This document shows, piece by piece, positions 17,949 to 26,585 of a DNA stretch of 64,000 bases. The notes under the pieces were generated by a model, which had not been told where the DNA came from, searched no databases, and was given only the letters and a program-made list of their open reading frames with translations. Position 1 is the first letter of the stretch. Each line of letters starts with the position of its first letter. Origin of the DNA: Sphingomonadaceae bacterium (GTDB lineage Bacteria > Pseudomonadota > Alphaproteobacteria > Sphingomonadales > Sphingomonadaceae); contig CANGJI010000006.1 of NCBI GenBank assembly GCA_947454135.1, positions 1 through 64,000 of the forward strand, written 5' to 3'. Made by a program: the position numbers and the translations under genes.

Positions 17949-18422
17949 ATGAAAGATTATTCCATCGAGCTTGACCGGATCGACCGCAACCTGCTGCGGT
18001 TACTGCAAGCGGACGGGCGGCGCTCCAACGCGGAGCTGGCGGAGGCCGCCAACATCAGCCCTGCGACGTGCCATCGGCGCGTGGCGCGGCTGGTGGAGGC
18101 AGGCGCGATCACCGGATTTCGCGGAGCCGTCGACCCGGGCGTGGTGGGACTCGGCACGCTGGTCATGGTCGGCGTGGTGCTGGACCGCTCGACCCCCGAG
18201 AGCTTCGCCGCGTTCGAGGGTGCGGTGGTGGGCATGAAGGAAGTGCTCGACTGCAATCTGGTGGCGGGGGATTTCGATTATCTGCTGAAGATCCGCGTGC
18301 GCGACATTGCCGATTTCAACGCGCTGCACGGCCAGCGGCTGCTGACCCTGCCGGGGGTGCGGCAGACGCGGACGTTCTTCGTGATGAAGGAAGTGAAGGA
18401 GAACGCGCCGCTGGGGTTTTGA
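17949..18422 (+). CDS. acdR: Lrp/AsnC family transcriptional regulator (AcdR-like)
   Basis: The start ATG at 17,949 gives 157 residues, the standard Lrp size. An N-terminal AsnC-type winged HTH (LDRIDRNLLRLLQADGR; NAELAEAANISPATCHRRV) is followed by a hinge and a RAM ligand-binding domain (VLDCNLVAGDFDYLLKIRV). Its position, divergent from ACC deaminase, is that of AcdR, which activates acdS in response to ACC in known cases. The symbol rests on this arrangement, not on a sequence search. It is convergent with the esterase gene 4 bases downstream. Confidence 0.82.
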   Translation: MKDYSIELDRIDRNLLRLLQADGRRSNAELAEAANISPATCHRRVARLVEAGAITGFRGAVDPGVVGLGTLVMVGVVLDRSTPESFAAFEGAVVGMKEVLDCNLVAGDFDYLLKIRVRDIADFNALHGQRLLTLPGVRQTRTFFVMKEVKENAPLGF

Positions 18423-18425
18423 GGT

Positions 18426-19976
18426 TTACATCAACCCCAGCCTGCCGCCGCTTTCGGCATAGGCGCTGAACGCCTCGAGGCGGGCGGAAGAGGAGACGGC
18501 GGGGACTGGCATTTCCTTGTCGCCGAGCCCCATGACCTTGGTGGTTCCCTTGCCGATCGGAGTCCAGCCCGGCCCCGGCTTGCCGGTGCGCAGGAAGGCG
18601 AGGAGGCGGCGCTGCCATTGGCGGCTGACGGCGGCGTCTGCCGCGGCGAACGTGCGCGGACCGAGGCCAAGGTTGCCGAAGACGTAGGGAAGCTGCGAGG
18701 AGTGGAACGCACCCCATGATACGCCTCCTTTCGCTGCCGGATAAGGATGATCGTAGAGGTAGGCGAAGACAACCTCATCAGCGCTGCGGGTACGCTCCTT
18801 GGACCACAGGAGCAGGCCGGCCATGTAGCGGTCACGCGCGATGAGGGCATTGCTGGCAATGGCCTGTGCATCGGTCGCATGGGGATAGAGCGCAAGAAGA
18901 CGTTCAGCGAACGCGCCATAGCGAGCGCGCAGGGCCACTTCGAGCTGGGCGGGGGTACGGATCGCAGGATCGATCATTTCCGCGCTGTTATAGCCGGAGA
19001 TGAGGGGAACCGGGCTTGCGACCGGGCCGCTCGCACGGGCGGGATCGAAGGGGACAACCTTGCCATCGACATTGGGCACGAAGAGCAGGCGCGGCGGGCC
19101 GCTACCGGGGACGTAGCGCGTCGCCTCGACGAGCTTTTCAGCGGGGATGGCCCGCATGTCTGCCAGTGTCATGGCGCCGAGACTGGCGGCAAGGTCCTTG
19201 CCTATCTGTTCGCTGGTCGAAAGCGGCGGCACGTCGATGGCCATGCTCGCACCGCTGAAGGCGATGGCCTTGGCAAAGAGGCCCTTGGCGCGCGGCGAGA
19301 CAATCAGATCGGCGACCGAGGCCGCACCGGCGCTTTCGCCCGAGACGGTGATGTTGGCCGGATCGCCGCCGAAACTGGCGGCATTGGCCTTGATCCAGTG
19401 GAGAGCGGCGATCTGATCGAGCAGACCATAGTTGCCGGAGGAGCCGAGCGGGCTTTCGACGGTGAGCGCGGGATGCGCCATGAAGCCGAATACGCCCACT
19501 CGGTAGTTGAGGGTGATCACCACCGCCCCTTGCGCCGCCAGTTTCGCCCCACCGTAAATTGGTAGACTGCCGCTGCCGCCGCCGAAGCCGCCGCCATGGA
19601 TGAACACGAGAACGGGGAGCCGCTTCGCCGCGCCGCGCGGTTTCCATAGATTGAGGGTGAGGCAGTCCTCGCTCATCGCGCCTTCGGCGAGGAATTCCAT
19701 CGTGTAGGGGCCCCATGGCGCGGGGACGCCTTGCTGGCACGAGGAACCGATCTTCGAACCATCGCGCACGCCTTGCCACCGCGCGGCGGGCTGCGGTTCG
19801 CGCCAGCGGTTCGCGCCCACAGGCGGGGCGGCATAGGGGATGCCGAGGAAGGCTTCGGCCCTCCCCTGCGGCGTGCCGCGCACTTCGCCGAGCGTGGTGG
19901 TGACCACGGCCTGGGCATGAACGTAGGCAGGTGCCGCGAGCGTGATGGCTAGGGCAATGGCGATACGGACGGACAT
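18426..19976 (-). CDS. Exported type-B carboxylesterase (second copy)
   Basis: The protein starts at MSVRIAIALAITLAAP with a signal peptide ending near AYVHA (516 residues); GGGGAGAG precedes the ATG. An open frame continues upstream without typical coding sequence and is not included. Family motifs are EAFLGIPYAAPPVGANRW, VFIHGGGFGGGSG, the nucleophile Ser in SGESAGAASV and the His in GAFHSSQLPYVFGN. It cleaves carboxylic esters outside the cytoplasm and is a paralogue of the esterase at 8,623-10,263, but it is more typical in the C-terminal His region. Confidence 0.87.
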   Translation of the reverse strand: MSVRIAIALAITLAAPAYVHAQAVVTTTLGEVRGTPQGRAEAFLGIPYAAPPVGANRWREPQPAARWQGVRDGSKIGSSCQQGVPAPWGPYTMEFLAEGAMSEDCLTLNLWKPRGAAKRLPVLVFIHGGGFGGGSGSLPIYGGAKLAAQGAVVITLNYRVGVFGFMAHPALTVESPLGSSGNYGLLDQIAALHWIKANAASFGGDPANITVSGESAGAASVADLIVSPRAKGLFAKAIAFSGASMAIDVPPLSTSEQIGKDLAASLGAMTLADMRAIPAEKLVEATRYVPGSGPPRLLFVPNVDGKVVPFDPARASGPVASPVPLISGYNSAEMIDPAIRTPAQLEVALRARYGAFAERLLALYPHATDAQAIASNALIARDRYMAGLLLWSKERTRSADEVVFAYLYDHPYPAAKGGVSWGAFHSSQLPYVFGNLGLGPRTFAAADAAVSRQWQRRLLAFLRTGKPGPGWTPIGKGTTKVMGLGDKEMPVPAVSSSARLEAFSAYAESGGRLGLM

Positions 19977-20126
19977 GATGACAGGCTCTCCCCGGCGTTT
20001 ACCCAAAAATAGAACATGTATTCTATTTAGCAAGCGCCACAAGAGGCGAAGACGGGGCCAAACACGGCATTTGACAGGATTGCACCGCCGCTTATCCCTA
20101 TGACCTGTCGAACAAAGGGGATTGGC

Positions 20127-21509
20127 GTGGGCGCAGTGGGGATTGCAGAGGCAGGACAAGCAGGCGGCGTCGAACTCAGCCGCACTTTGCTGCCGCGGCA
20201 TGTTTCGATGATCGCGATTGGCGGGATCATCGGTGCAGGGCTGTTTGTAGGTTCCTCCACCACGATTTCGCTGACCGGGCCGGCCGCGGTGATTTCCTAC
20301 CTGATCGCGGGCCTGCTCATCCTGCTCGTCATGCGGATGATCGCGGAAATGGCCATCGTGCTGGAAGGCGTGCGGACCTTTCCCGATTTCGCGCGCGCGG
20401 GGCTGGGACATCTGGCGGGGTTCCTCTCGGGCTGGCTCTACTGGTACTTCTGGGTCGTGGTGGTGGCGGTGGAGGCGATTGCCGGGGCCAAGATCATAGG
20501 CGGCTGGCTGCCGGGCGTGCCGGAATGGGCGATTGGCGCGGGCCTGACGGCGCTGATGACGGGCGTGAACCTCATGTCCACCCGCAGCTACGGCGAGTTC
20601 GAGTTCTGGTTTTCCTCGATCAAGGTGGCCGCGATCCTCGTGTTCAGCCTGATCTGCGCGCTGTGGGTGTTCGGCATTACCGCGCCGCAGGGTTTTTCCA
20701 TCGGCAACCTGACGGCGCATGGCGGCTTTGCGCCGCATGGCTGGGGCCCGGTGCTGGCGGGCGTCGCCTCGACCATCTTTTCGCTCTGCGGGGCTGAAAT
20801 CGCGACGATCGCAGCAGCGGAATCGCCCGATCCCGCCAAGGTCATCGCGCGGATGACCGTCTCGGTCGCCCTGCGCATCGTGATCTTCTACGTCCTCGCC
20901 ATCGGTCTGATCGTGGCGGTGGTGCCGTGGACGCAGATCGTGCCCGGACATTCACCGTTCGCGACGACGCTGGCGGCAATGCACATTCCGGGCGGCGAGA
21001 CGATCATGAGCGCGGTGGTGCTGGTGGCGGTGCTTTCATGCCTCAACAGCGGGCTCTACGTGACAAGCCGCGCGCTGTTCGGCCTCGCCCGGTTTGGCGA
21101 TGCGCCGGACTGGCTGGTGCATGTGAACGCGCGCGGGGTGCCGGCGCGGGCGATCATTGCCGCGAGCCTGTTTGCCTATGGCGCGCTGGCGGCGCAGTGG
21201 CTTTCGCCGGGGACGGTGTTCAGCTTCCTCGTCAACTCCTCGGGCGTGACGATGATCCTGCTCTATGGGCTGGTCGGCATCGCCCAGCTGAAGGAACGCA
21301 CGCGGATGGAGCGCGAAGCGCCCGAGCGGCTGACGCTGAAGATGTGGTTCCACCCCTTCGGCACGCTGACCGCGCTGGCTGCGATGCTGGCCGTGCTCGT
21401 GTTCATGGGGCTGCAACCCGATCTTGCCTCGCAGCTGTGGATGAGCCTGCTGGTGGCCGCTCTGTTTGCGGCGGCGTTCTGGCTGCTGCGCACCGGAAAG
21501 CGCGCCTGA
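20127..21509 (+). CDS. Amino acid permease (APC superfamily)
   Basis: I prefer GTG at 20,127, 6 bases after AAAGGGG (460 residues); an ATG at 20,100 has no visible ribosome site. About twelve hydrophobic helices are present. The first carries the APC substrate-binding signature AIGGIIGAGLFVGSS, and the second region has GPAAVISYLIAGLL. Charged loops such as ERTRMEREAPERL lie near helix 10-11. It imports an amino acid by proton symport across the inner membrane; GABA/lysine-type permeases look closest. The CoA-transferase gene begins 1 base after its stop, suggesting uptake and catabolism of the same compound. Confidence 0.87.
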   Translation: MGAVGIAEAGQAGGVELSRTLLPRHVSMIAIGGIIGAGLFVGSSTTISLTGPAAVISYLIAGLLILLVMRMIAEMAIVLEGVRTFPDFARAGLGHLAGFLSGWLYWYFWVVVVAVEAIAGAKIIGGWLPGVPEWAIGAGLTALMTGVNLMSTRSYGEFEFWFSSIKVAAILVFSLICALWVFGITAPQGFSIGNLTAHGGFAPHGWGPVLAGVASTIFSLCGAEIATIAAAESPDPAKVIARMTVSVALRIVIFYVLAIGLIVAVVPWTQIVPGHSPFATTLAAMHIPGGETIMSAVVLVAVLSCLNSGLYVTSRALFGLARFGDAPDWLVHVNARGVPARAIIAASLFAYGALAAQWLSPGTVFSFLVNSSGVTMILLYGLVGIAQLKERTRMEREAPERLTLKMWFHPFGTLTALAAMLAVLVFMGLQPDLASQLWMSLLVAALFAAAFWLLRTGKRA

Positions 21510-21510
21510 C

Positions 21511-22821
21511 ATGCCGCAAGTGATTACGGCAGAGGAAGCCGCAGCGCTGGTGAAGAGCGGCATGTGGCTCGATTACGGCTTCGGCGCGACCCAGACCGAG
21601 GTCTTCGACAAGGCGCTGGCAGCGCGGGTGCACGAGTTGCACGGCGTAAAGGTGCGCAGCTGCCTGACGACGCGGCCGCGCGCGTTTCAGGAAGCCGATC
21701 CCGAAGGCGCGCACATGCTTTCGGCCAGCTGGCATTTCAGCGGCTATGACCGGCGCCAGTTCGATGCGGGGCGCTGCGCCTATGTGCCGCTCAACCTCGG
21801 CGAATGGCCCGATCTCTACCGCCGGTTCTGCGAGCGGGTGGACATCGCGGTGTTCCAGGTCTGCCCGAAGGATGCGGACGGCTTCTACAACTTCTCGATT
21901 TCCGCCTCCTACCTGCGTTCGCTTGTGGAAAAGGCGGACGTGGTGATCGTGGAAGTGAACCCGGCGCTGCCCTATTGCCATGGGCCGGACAACGCGGTGC
22001 ACGAGAGCGAAGTGGACTTCGTGATCGATGTGCCCGCCCTCCCCGCCGCCGAACTGCCGAGCGCGGTTTCGAGCGAGGTGGACCTTGCCATCGCGCGGCT
22101 GGTCGCGGCGGAAATCCGCGACGGAGATTGCCTGCAGCTCGGCATCGGGGGCCTGCCCAATGCAGTGGGACGTGCGATTGCCGGTGCGGGGGTTAAAGAC
22201 CTTGGCGTCCATACCGAAATGATGGTCGAAGGGCTCGTCGAACTGGTGAAGGCGGGCGTGGCGACCGGCGCGCGCAAGCAGGTCGATGTGGGCAAGGCGG
22301 TCTATGCCTTCGCCATCGGCACAGCGGACATCTACGCGACGCTCGACCGCAACCCGGCCTTCGTGGCGCGGCAGGTGGATTACACGAACCTGCCCAAATA
22401 CGTGGCGCAGAACAACAACGTGGTCGCGGTGAACAGCACCGGGCAGATGGACCTTCAGGGGCAGGCAGCCTCGGAAGCGGACGGCTACCGGCATTTCAGC
22501 GGCACTGGTGGCCAGCTCGGCTTCGTGCGCGCGGCCTATGAATCCGAAGGTGGGCGCGCGTTCCTGTGCATGCCTTCGACTTACGAGAAGCACGGCGTGC
22601 GCAAGAGCCGGGTGGTGGCGGGACTGGCGCCTGGAACCATTGTGACAGTCCCCCGCACCGACGTGATGCATGTCGCGACCGAATACGGGATGGTCTGCCT
22701 CAAGGGCCTCAGCGTGCCGGAGCGCGCCAAGGCGATGATCTCCATCGCACACCCCGATTTCCGCGAGGAGCTGGAGCGGGATGCCTACGCCAATGGACTG
22801 ATTCCAAAGCACTATTTCTAG
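21511..22821 (+). CDS. Acetyl-CoA hydrolase/transferase family CoA-transferase
   Basis: The start MPQVITAEEA follows the permease stop by one base (436 residues). It belongs to the family of 4-hydroxybutyrate/butyrate:acetate CoA-transferases. Visible are VFQVCPKDADGFYNFSIS in the first half, the glycine-rich GIGGLPNAVG and the HTEMM segment whose Glu is likely the catalytic one forming the glutamyl-CoA thioester. These enzymes move CoA between carboxylic acids. The linkage to an amino acid permease suggests a carboxylate made from an amino acid, but the substrate is not read from sequence. Confidence 0.85.
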   Translation: MPQVITAEEAAALVKSGMWLDYGFGATQTEVFDKALAARVHELHGVKVRSCLTTRPRAFQEADPEGAHMLSASWHFSGYDRRQFDAGRCAYVPLNLGEWPDLYRRFCERVDIAVFQVCPKDADGFYNFSISASYLRSLVEKADVVIVEVNPALPYCHGPDNAVHESEVDFVIDVPALPAAELPSAVSSEVDLAIARLVAAEIRDGDCLQLGIGGLPNAVGRAIAGAGVKDLGVHTEMMVEGLVELVKAGVATGARKQVDVGKAVYAFAIGTADIYATLDRNPAFVARQVDYTNLPKYVAQNNNVVAVNSTGQMDLQGQAASEADGYRHFSGTGGQLGFVRAAYESEGGRAFLCMPSTYEKHGVRKSRVVAGLAPGTIVTVPRTDVMHVATEYGMVCLKGLSVPERAKAMISIAHPDFREELERDAYANGLIPKHYF

Positions 22822-22834
22822 CGAGGAAAAACGT

Positions 22835-23413
22835 GTGAAGGCTGCGTTGAAATGGCTGGGCCTGATCGTCCTCGGCCTCGTGCTGGGGATCGGCCTCGCC
22901 GTCTGGCAGATCCGAGGCAGCGGCCTTGGCAATGACGTGCGTGTGGGCCCGTGGAGCACTGGCCGCGATGTCGGCACAGCCAATGCCGACATGAAGACCC
23001 GCGCGGTCGTGGCGCTGCGGGGTCTGCTGGCGCTTCCGGCGCGGGAGGCGCGCTATTTCACCGCCGCGACCGACAGTGCCGGGGCGCCGCTTTCGGGCAA
23101 GTGCAGCTATGCGCTGAGCGGCGGCGCGATCGAGGCGCGCTGGTGGAGCGTGACGCTGTACGACCGGGGCGGCTGGCTGATCCCCAACCGCTGGAGCCGC
23201 CATTCCATCGGCAGCGCGCGCATTCCCGCAGAGGCCGCCGACCACTGGACGGTGCTGATCGGCCCGGCGCAAGAGCCTGGCCTGTGGATACCCACGGGCA
23301 CCGACGGACTGTTTGAGCTGACCCTGCGCGCCTATCGTCCGCACGGCCTGATGGCGCGGGATCCGGCGCGGATCAGCCTGCCGACGATCACCAAGCGGGA
23401 GTGCCGCCCATGA
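22835..23413 (+). CDS. DUF1214 domain protein, membrane-anchored
   Basis: It starts at GTG 22,835, with GCGAGGAAA upstream, and gives 192 residues. The N-terminal hydrophobic helix (WLGLIVLGLVLGIGLAVW) is a signal anchor. The remainder is the DUF1214 beta-rich domain with RWWSVTLYDRGGWLIPN and HWTVLIGPAQEPG. DUF1214 and DUF1254 normally occur as neighbours or in one chain; here the second domain follows as a separate gene overlapping by 4 bases. The function of the family is not established. Confidence 0.8.
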   Translation: MKAALKWLGLIVLGLVLGIGLAVWQIRGSGLGNDVRVGPWSTGRDVGTANADMKTRAVVALRGLLALPAREARYFTAATDSAGAPLSGKCSYALSGGAIEARWWSVTLYDRGGWLIPNRWSRHSIGSARIPAEAADHWTVLIGPAQEPGLWIPTGTDGLFELTLRAYRPHGLMARDPARISLPTITKRECRP

Positions 23414-23934
23414 TCCGCCGCCTTGCCCCGCTGCTTGTGGTCGCTGGTGCGGCCGTGAGCAGCTACTATGCTTCGCTCGCGGCCGCGCCCTATGCCCTGA
23501 TGCGCCTTGCCGAAGCGAAGATGGCGCGCACCGCGCCGACCAACCACTTCACCCATTCGCCGCCGGTCAAGGCGGAGCGGCAGTTCGTGGTGCGGCCGAG
23601 CCCGGACCTCCTCTATTCGCTGTGCCCCTACGACCTTTCGGCGGGGCCGCTGGAGATCACCGCCGTGCCGGTGCCCGGGCGATACAGTTCGATCAGCGTG
23701 TTCGACGCGCGCACCGACGTCGCCTTCGTGCGCAATGACGAGGACATGGCGGGCCGCCCGATGCGAGTGGTGCTGGCGCTGGACAACCAGACCGTCCCGG
23801 CAGGTGCCGAAACCATACGGGTGCGCTATCCGACCGGGATCGTACTGCAACGCGTGCTGCTGGCCGATCCATCCGAAGCCGCGAAGGTGGATCCGATCCG
23901 CCGCCAGGCGCAGTGCCGCACACTGACGCGATAA
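23410..23934 (+). CDS. DUF1254 domain protein
   Basis: It starts at ATG 23,410, overlapping the DUF1214 stop (ATGA), and has 174 residues. An N-terminal hydrophobic stretch (LAPLLVVAGAAVSSYY) probably exports or anchors it. The domain shows VVRPSPDLLYSLCPYDLS and RYSSISVFDARTDVAFV, typical of DUF1254. The two proteins most likely act together in the envelope. The gene is followed at once by the convergent tRNA-Lys. Confidence 0.78.
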   Translation: MIRRLAPLLVVAGAAVSSYYASLAAAPYALMRLAEAKMARTAPTNHFTHSPPVKAERQFVVRPSPDLLYSLCPYDLSAGPLEITAVPVPGRYSSISVFDARTDVAFVRNDEDMAGRPMRVVLALDNQTVPAGAETIRVRYPTGIVLQRVLLADPSEAAKVDPIRRQAQCRTLTR

Positions 23935-23939
23935 AGATT

Positions 23940-24015
23940 TGGTGAGCCCTGCTGGGTTCGAACCAGCGACCTACTGATTAAAAGTCAGTTGCTCTACCGA
24001 CTGAGCTAAGGGCCC
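23940..24015 (-). tRNA. tRNA-Lys (anticodon TTT)
   Basis: Read on the minus strand, the 76-nt molecule begins GGGCCCT and ends AGGGCTC-A-CCA with a G-U pair in the acceptor. The anticodon stem ACTGA/TCAGT encloses CTTTTAA, giving TTT. The T arm is GCTGG-TTCGAAC-CCAGC. The CCA is encoded. Confidence 0.97.
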
Positions 24016-24033
24016 CTCACAGACGGGAGCGCC

Positions 24034-24528
24034 TCACCTACGGATGGGGCGGGGCCGGGTCAAGCGGGCGTGGAGGTGGCGGATGGTGCAAGCGTGTGCC
24101 GGGTCGCGCCACTCCGGGGCGACGGTGGCGGCGGGGGTCAGGACGAAATCGCGCTGACGGTAGAGCGGGTGGGGGACAGTGAGGGTCTTGCTGCGCCATG
24201 TGCCGCCTCTCCACAGGATCAGATCGAGATCGAGCGTGCGGGCGCCCCAGCGCTGGCCGCGACGGATGCGGCCGAAGCGGGTTTCGAGTCGCTGCAGCAG
24301 GACGAGCAGCGCTTGCGGATCAAGCGGCGCGGCGATGCGTGCGGCAGCATTGGCGTAGCGGCGGCGTGAGGGGCCGATGGGGGCGCTGGTGATGATCGGC
24401 GATACGGCTTCGACCACGAGCCCCTCCCCCGCCATCGCGGCGAGCGCGGCGGTGAGGACTTTCGGCGGCGGGCCGTGGCGCGGATGGCGCTGGTTTGAGC
24501 CGAGCGCGATCAGGTAGCGGTGGGGCAT
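24034..24528 (-). CDS. folK: 2-amino-4-hydroxy-6-hydroxymethyldihydropteridine pyrophosphokinase
   Basis: The start MPHRYLIALGSNQR gives 164 residues, normal for HPPK, which transfers pyrophosphate from ATP to the pterin alcohol in folate synthesis. The family signature is complete: ALGSNQR at the N-terminus, RWGARTLDLDLILW in the centre (Arg/Trp and the two metal-binding Asp residues) and PHPLYRQRDFVL. It lies alone between tRNA-Lys and aguB. Upstream, at about 24,555-24,600, is a dispersed repeat fragment (CCGAGCGAAGCCGAGG) of the kind seen between genes in sphingomonads. Confidence 0.93.
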   Translation of the reverse strand: MPHRYLIALGSNQRHPRHGPPPKVLTAALAAMAGEGLVVEAVSPIITSAPIGPSRRRYANAAARIAAPLDPQALLVLLQRLETRFGRIRRGQRWGARTLDLDLILWRGGTWRSKTLTVPHPLYRQRDFVLTPAATVAPEWRDPAHACTIRHLHARLTRPRPIRR

Positions 24529-24617
24529 GGTGTCTCGACTTTCGGCCCCCAGGACCAGAAGTTTATCCCGAGCGAAGCCGAGGGGCTCGACACGAAAAGG
24601 TGGTTTGGCGCCGATCG

Positions 24618-25499
24618 CTAGATATCTTCGGCAAGGCGGGTGTAGAGCTGAGGGCGGCGATCGCGGAAGAAGCCCATGCCGGCGCGGTGGCGCGCGGCTT
24701 CGGCGAGATCGAGCGCAGCGACGAGGACGCCGGTTTCCTCTGCCCCATATTCTGCCAGCAAATCGCCCCACTGATCGGCGATGAAGCTGTTGCCATAGAA
24801 GCGTTGGGGCGGGGTGTAGCCCCCACTACCATCCGGCATGCTCTCGCTGCCGATGCGGTTGGCGGCGATGACGGGCATGCAGTTCGATACGGCGTGGCCG
24901 ATCATCGCGCGGCGCCAGACGCGGCTGGTATCGAGGTTCGGATCGTAGGGCTCGCTGCCGATGGCGGTGGGGTAGAACAACACTTCGGCGCCCATCAGCG
25001 CCATGGCGCGCGCGCATTCGGGGTACCACTGATCCCAGCACACCCCGACACCGATGCGGGTGCCGAAGACGTCCCACACCTTGAAGCCGGTGTTGCCGGG
25101 GCGGAAATAGTACTTTTCCTCATAGCCCGGGCCGTCCGGGATATGGCTCTTGCGGTAGGTGCCCGCGATTTCGCCATCCGGGCCGATCATTGCGAGCGTG
25201 TTGTAGTAGTGGTGCCCCTCGCGCTCGAAGAAGCTGGTGGGGATGGCGATCTTCAGGACCCGTGCGAGCGCCTGCATGGCCTTGACCGAGGGGTCTTCGC
25301 CAAGCGGGTGCGCGAGGGCGAAGAGGGCTTCGTCCTCGACCGTGCAGAAGTAGGGGCCGGCGAAGAGTTCGGGCGGGAGGACGATCTGAGCGCCCTGCCC
25401 TGCAGCCTGCTCGACCAGTGCAGCGACGGCGGCAATGTTGGTCTGCGCATCGGGCGCGTTCAGGGCGAGCTGGAGTGCAGCGACGGTGAGCTGGGTCAT
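24618..25499 (-). CDS. aguB: N-carbamoylputrescine amidase
   Basis: This is a nitrilase-superfamily enzyme of 293 residues. The catalytic triad is visible: Glu in LPPELFAGPYF, Lys in TYRKSHIPDGPGY and Cys in GVGVCWDQWYPE. SHIPDGPGYEEKYYF and IGSEPYDPNLD are typical of AguB, which hydrolyses N-carbamoylputrescine to putrescine, CO2 and ammonia in the agmatine route of polyamine synthesis. Agmatine deiminase (aguA), its usual neighbour, is not in the window. Confidence 0.92.
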   Translation of the reverse strand: MTQLTVAALQLALNAPDAQTNIAAVAALVEQAAGQGAQIVLPPELFAGPYFCTVEDEALFALAHPLGEDPSVKAMQALARVLKIAIPTSFFEREGHHYYNTLAMIGPDGEIAGTYRKSHIPDGPGYEEKYYFRPGNTGFKVWDVFGTRIGVGVCWDQWYPECARAMALMGAEVLFYPTAIGSEPYDPNLDTSRVWRRAMIGHAVSNCMPVIAANRIGSESMPDGSGGYTPPQRFYGNSFIADQWGDLLAEYGAEETGVLVAALDLAEAARHRAGMGFFRDRRPQLYTRLAEDI

Positions 25500-25543
25500 G
25501 CGCGGGACTTGGGGGGCTTGCGCCAGATTGTCAAAGGGTAGCG

Positions 25544-25564
25544 CCCCCGGGTCCAGCCCGGGGG
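25544..25564. repeat. Short palindromic repeat, possible terminator
   Basis: CCCCCGGG (25,544-25,551) and CCCGGGGG (25,557-25,564) enclose TCCAG. The GGGTCCAGCCCGGG core followed by GTGACG resembles dispersed intergenic repeats. It lies between aguB and the upstream end of the next leftward gene and could stop read-through. Confidence 0.5.
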
Positions 25565-25581
25565 TGACGCAGGGACGGAAA

Positions 25582-26439
25582 TCAGGGCCGCTTAGCGAAC
25601 AGCAGCGTCATGCGGTCGCTTTCGCCGATAGCTTCGTACTTGGCGCGGTCCTTGTCCTTCTGGGAGAGGACGGGCGGGAGGGTCCACACGCCGTCGGGCC
25701 AGTTGGCGGGGTCTTTCGGATTGGCGTTCACTTCGCTCTTGCCGATCAGCTTGAAGCCGTGTGCCTCGATCAGCGCGATGACATCAGCCTCGCGCATGTA
25801 GCCCATGGTGCCCTGGGTGTAGTTGGACGGCGCATCAGCCTTGGCCCGGTGCTCCTCGATGCCGAGCAGGCCATCGTCCTTGAGCAGCGCGCGGATCGCG
25901 GCGAGGTCGTTGTAGAGGAAGCCATCGGGCCACATGTTGTGCACTTCGCGCATGATCATCACGCGGTCGACCGTGCCCTTGCGCTCGGCCGGGATGGCAT
26001 CGAGCGTGTAGGCCGGGATGCGCGAGGCCGGTACGCCCGTCCAGCCCGCGGCCTTGCCGGGGAAGGTGGAGGGGAACGCCGCGAGGCGATCGCGCGTTTC
26101 GCCGAAAGCCGAATTGAGGCTGCCGGTGATGCCGATGTAGGTGCCCCTGTCGCCGAGGTAGGGGACGAGAATGCGCGTGTACCAGCCGCTCGAGGGCATG
26201 TAGTCCGCAACCGTCATGCCCGGCTTGATACGGAAGAACGCCAGTGTTTCCGCCGGGTGGCGAAAGGCATCGCGGGCACGGTCCTTGTCACGCCGGGGAT
26301 CGGCGAGCGCCTTGGCCATTTCGGGATCGGCAGCGGCGGCAGCAGCGGGCGCGGGCGCGGCGGGGGCCGCCTGCAACACGGCGGGAATGGCAGCGACGGC
26401 AGCAAGCAGAGCGGCTGAGATCAGGGCGGCTTTGCGCAT
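25582..26439 (-). CDS. Secreted methyltransferase-like protein
   Basis: The 285-residue product starts with a clear signal peptide (AALISAALLAAVAAIPAVLQAA) and an Ala/Pro linker. It is followed by a domain like class I SAM-dependent methyltransferases: FFRIKPGMTVADYMPSSGW at the nucleotide-binding strand, VDRVMIMREVHNMW and a late DGLLGIEEHRAK strand. The glycine-rich loop is altered (ADYMPSSGWYT), and SAM is not expected in the periplasm. It may therefore bind another ligand, as proposed for other exported predicted methyltransferases. Function unknown. Confidence 0.75.
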   Translation of the reverse strand: MRKAALISAALLAAVAAIPAVLQAAPAAPAPAAAAAADPEMAKALADPRRDKDRARDAFRHPAETLAFFRIKPGMTVADYMPSSGWYTRILVPYLGDRGTYIGITGSLNSAFGETRDRLAAFPSTFPGKAAGWTGVPASRIPAYTLDAIPAERKGTVDRVMIMREVHNMWPDGFLYNDLAAIRALLKDDGLLGIEEHRAKADAPSNYTQGTMGYMREADVIALIEAHGFKLIGKSEVNANPKDPANWPDGVWTLPPVLSQKDKDRAKYEAIGESDRMTLLFAKRP

Positions 26440-26585
26440 GGGTTAACTCCGGAAGCGATTCGGGCGACGACGCAACCTAAGCGGGCAGGAGGCGATGACA
26501 ACCGGATCATTCGTGCCTATTTGCACCGCATGGCAGCGGGGCCATCTCATCGGGATCACGGCCCCCGTAGGCAAGGAACAAGTGA

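Noticed and set aside
19977-20951. Long in-frame extension upstream of the second carboxylesterase
   Set aside because: The extension lies opposite the permease gene, is rich in His/Arg/Gly without motifs, and precedes a clear ribosome site and signal peptide at 19,976.
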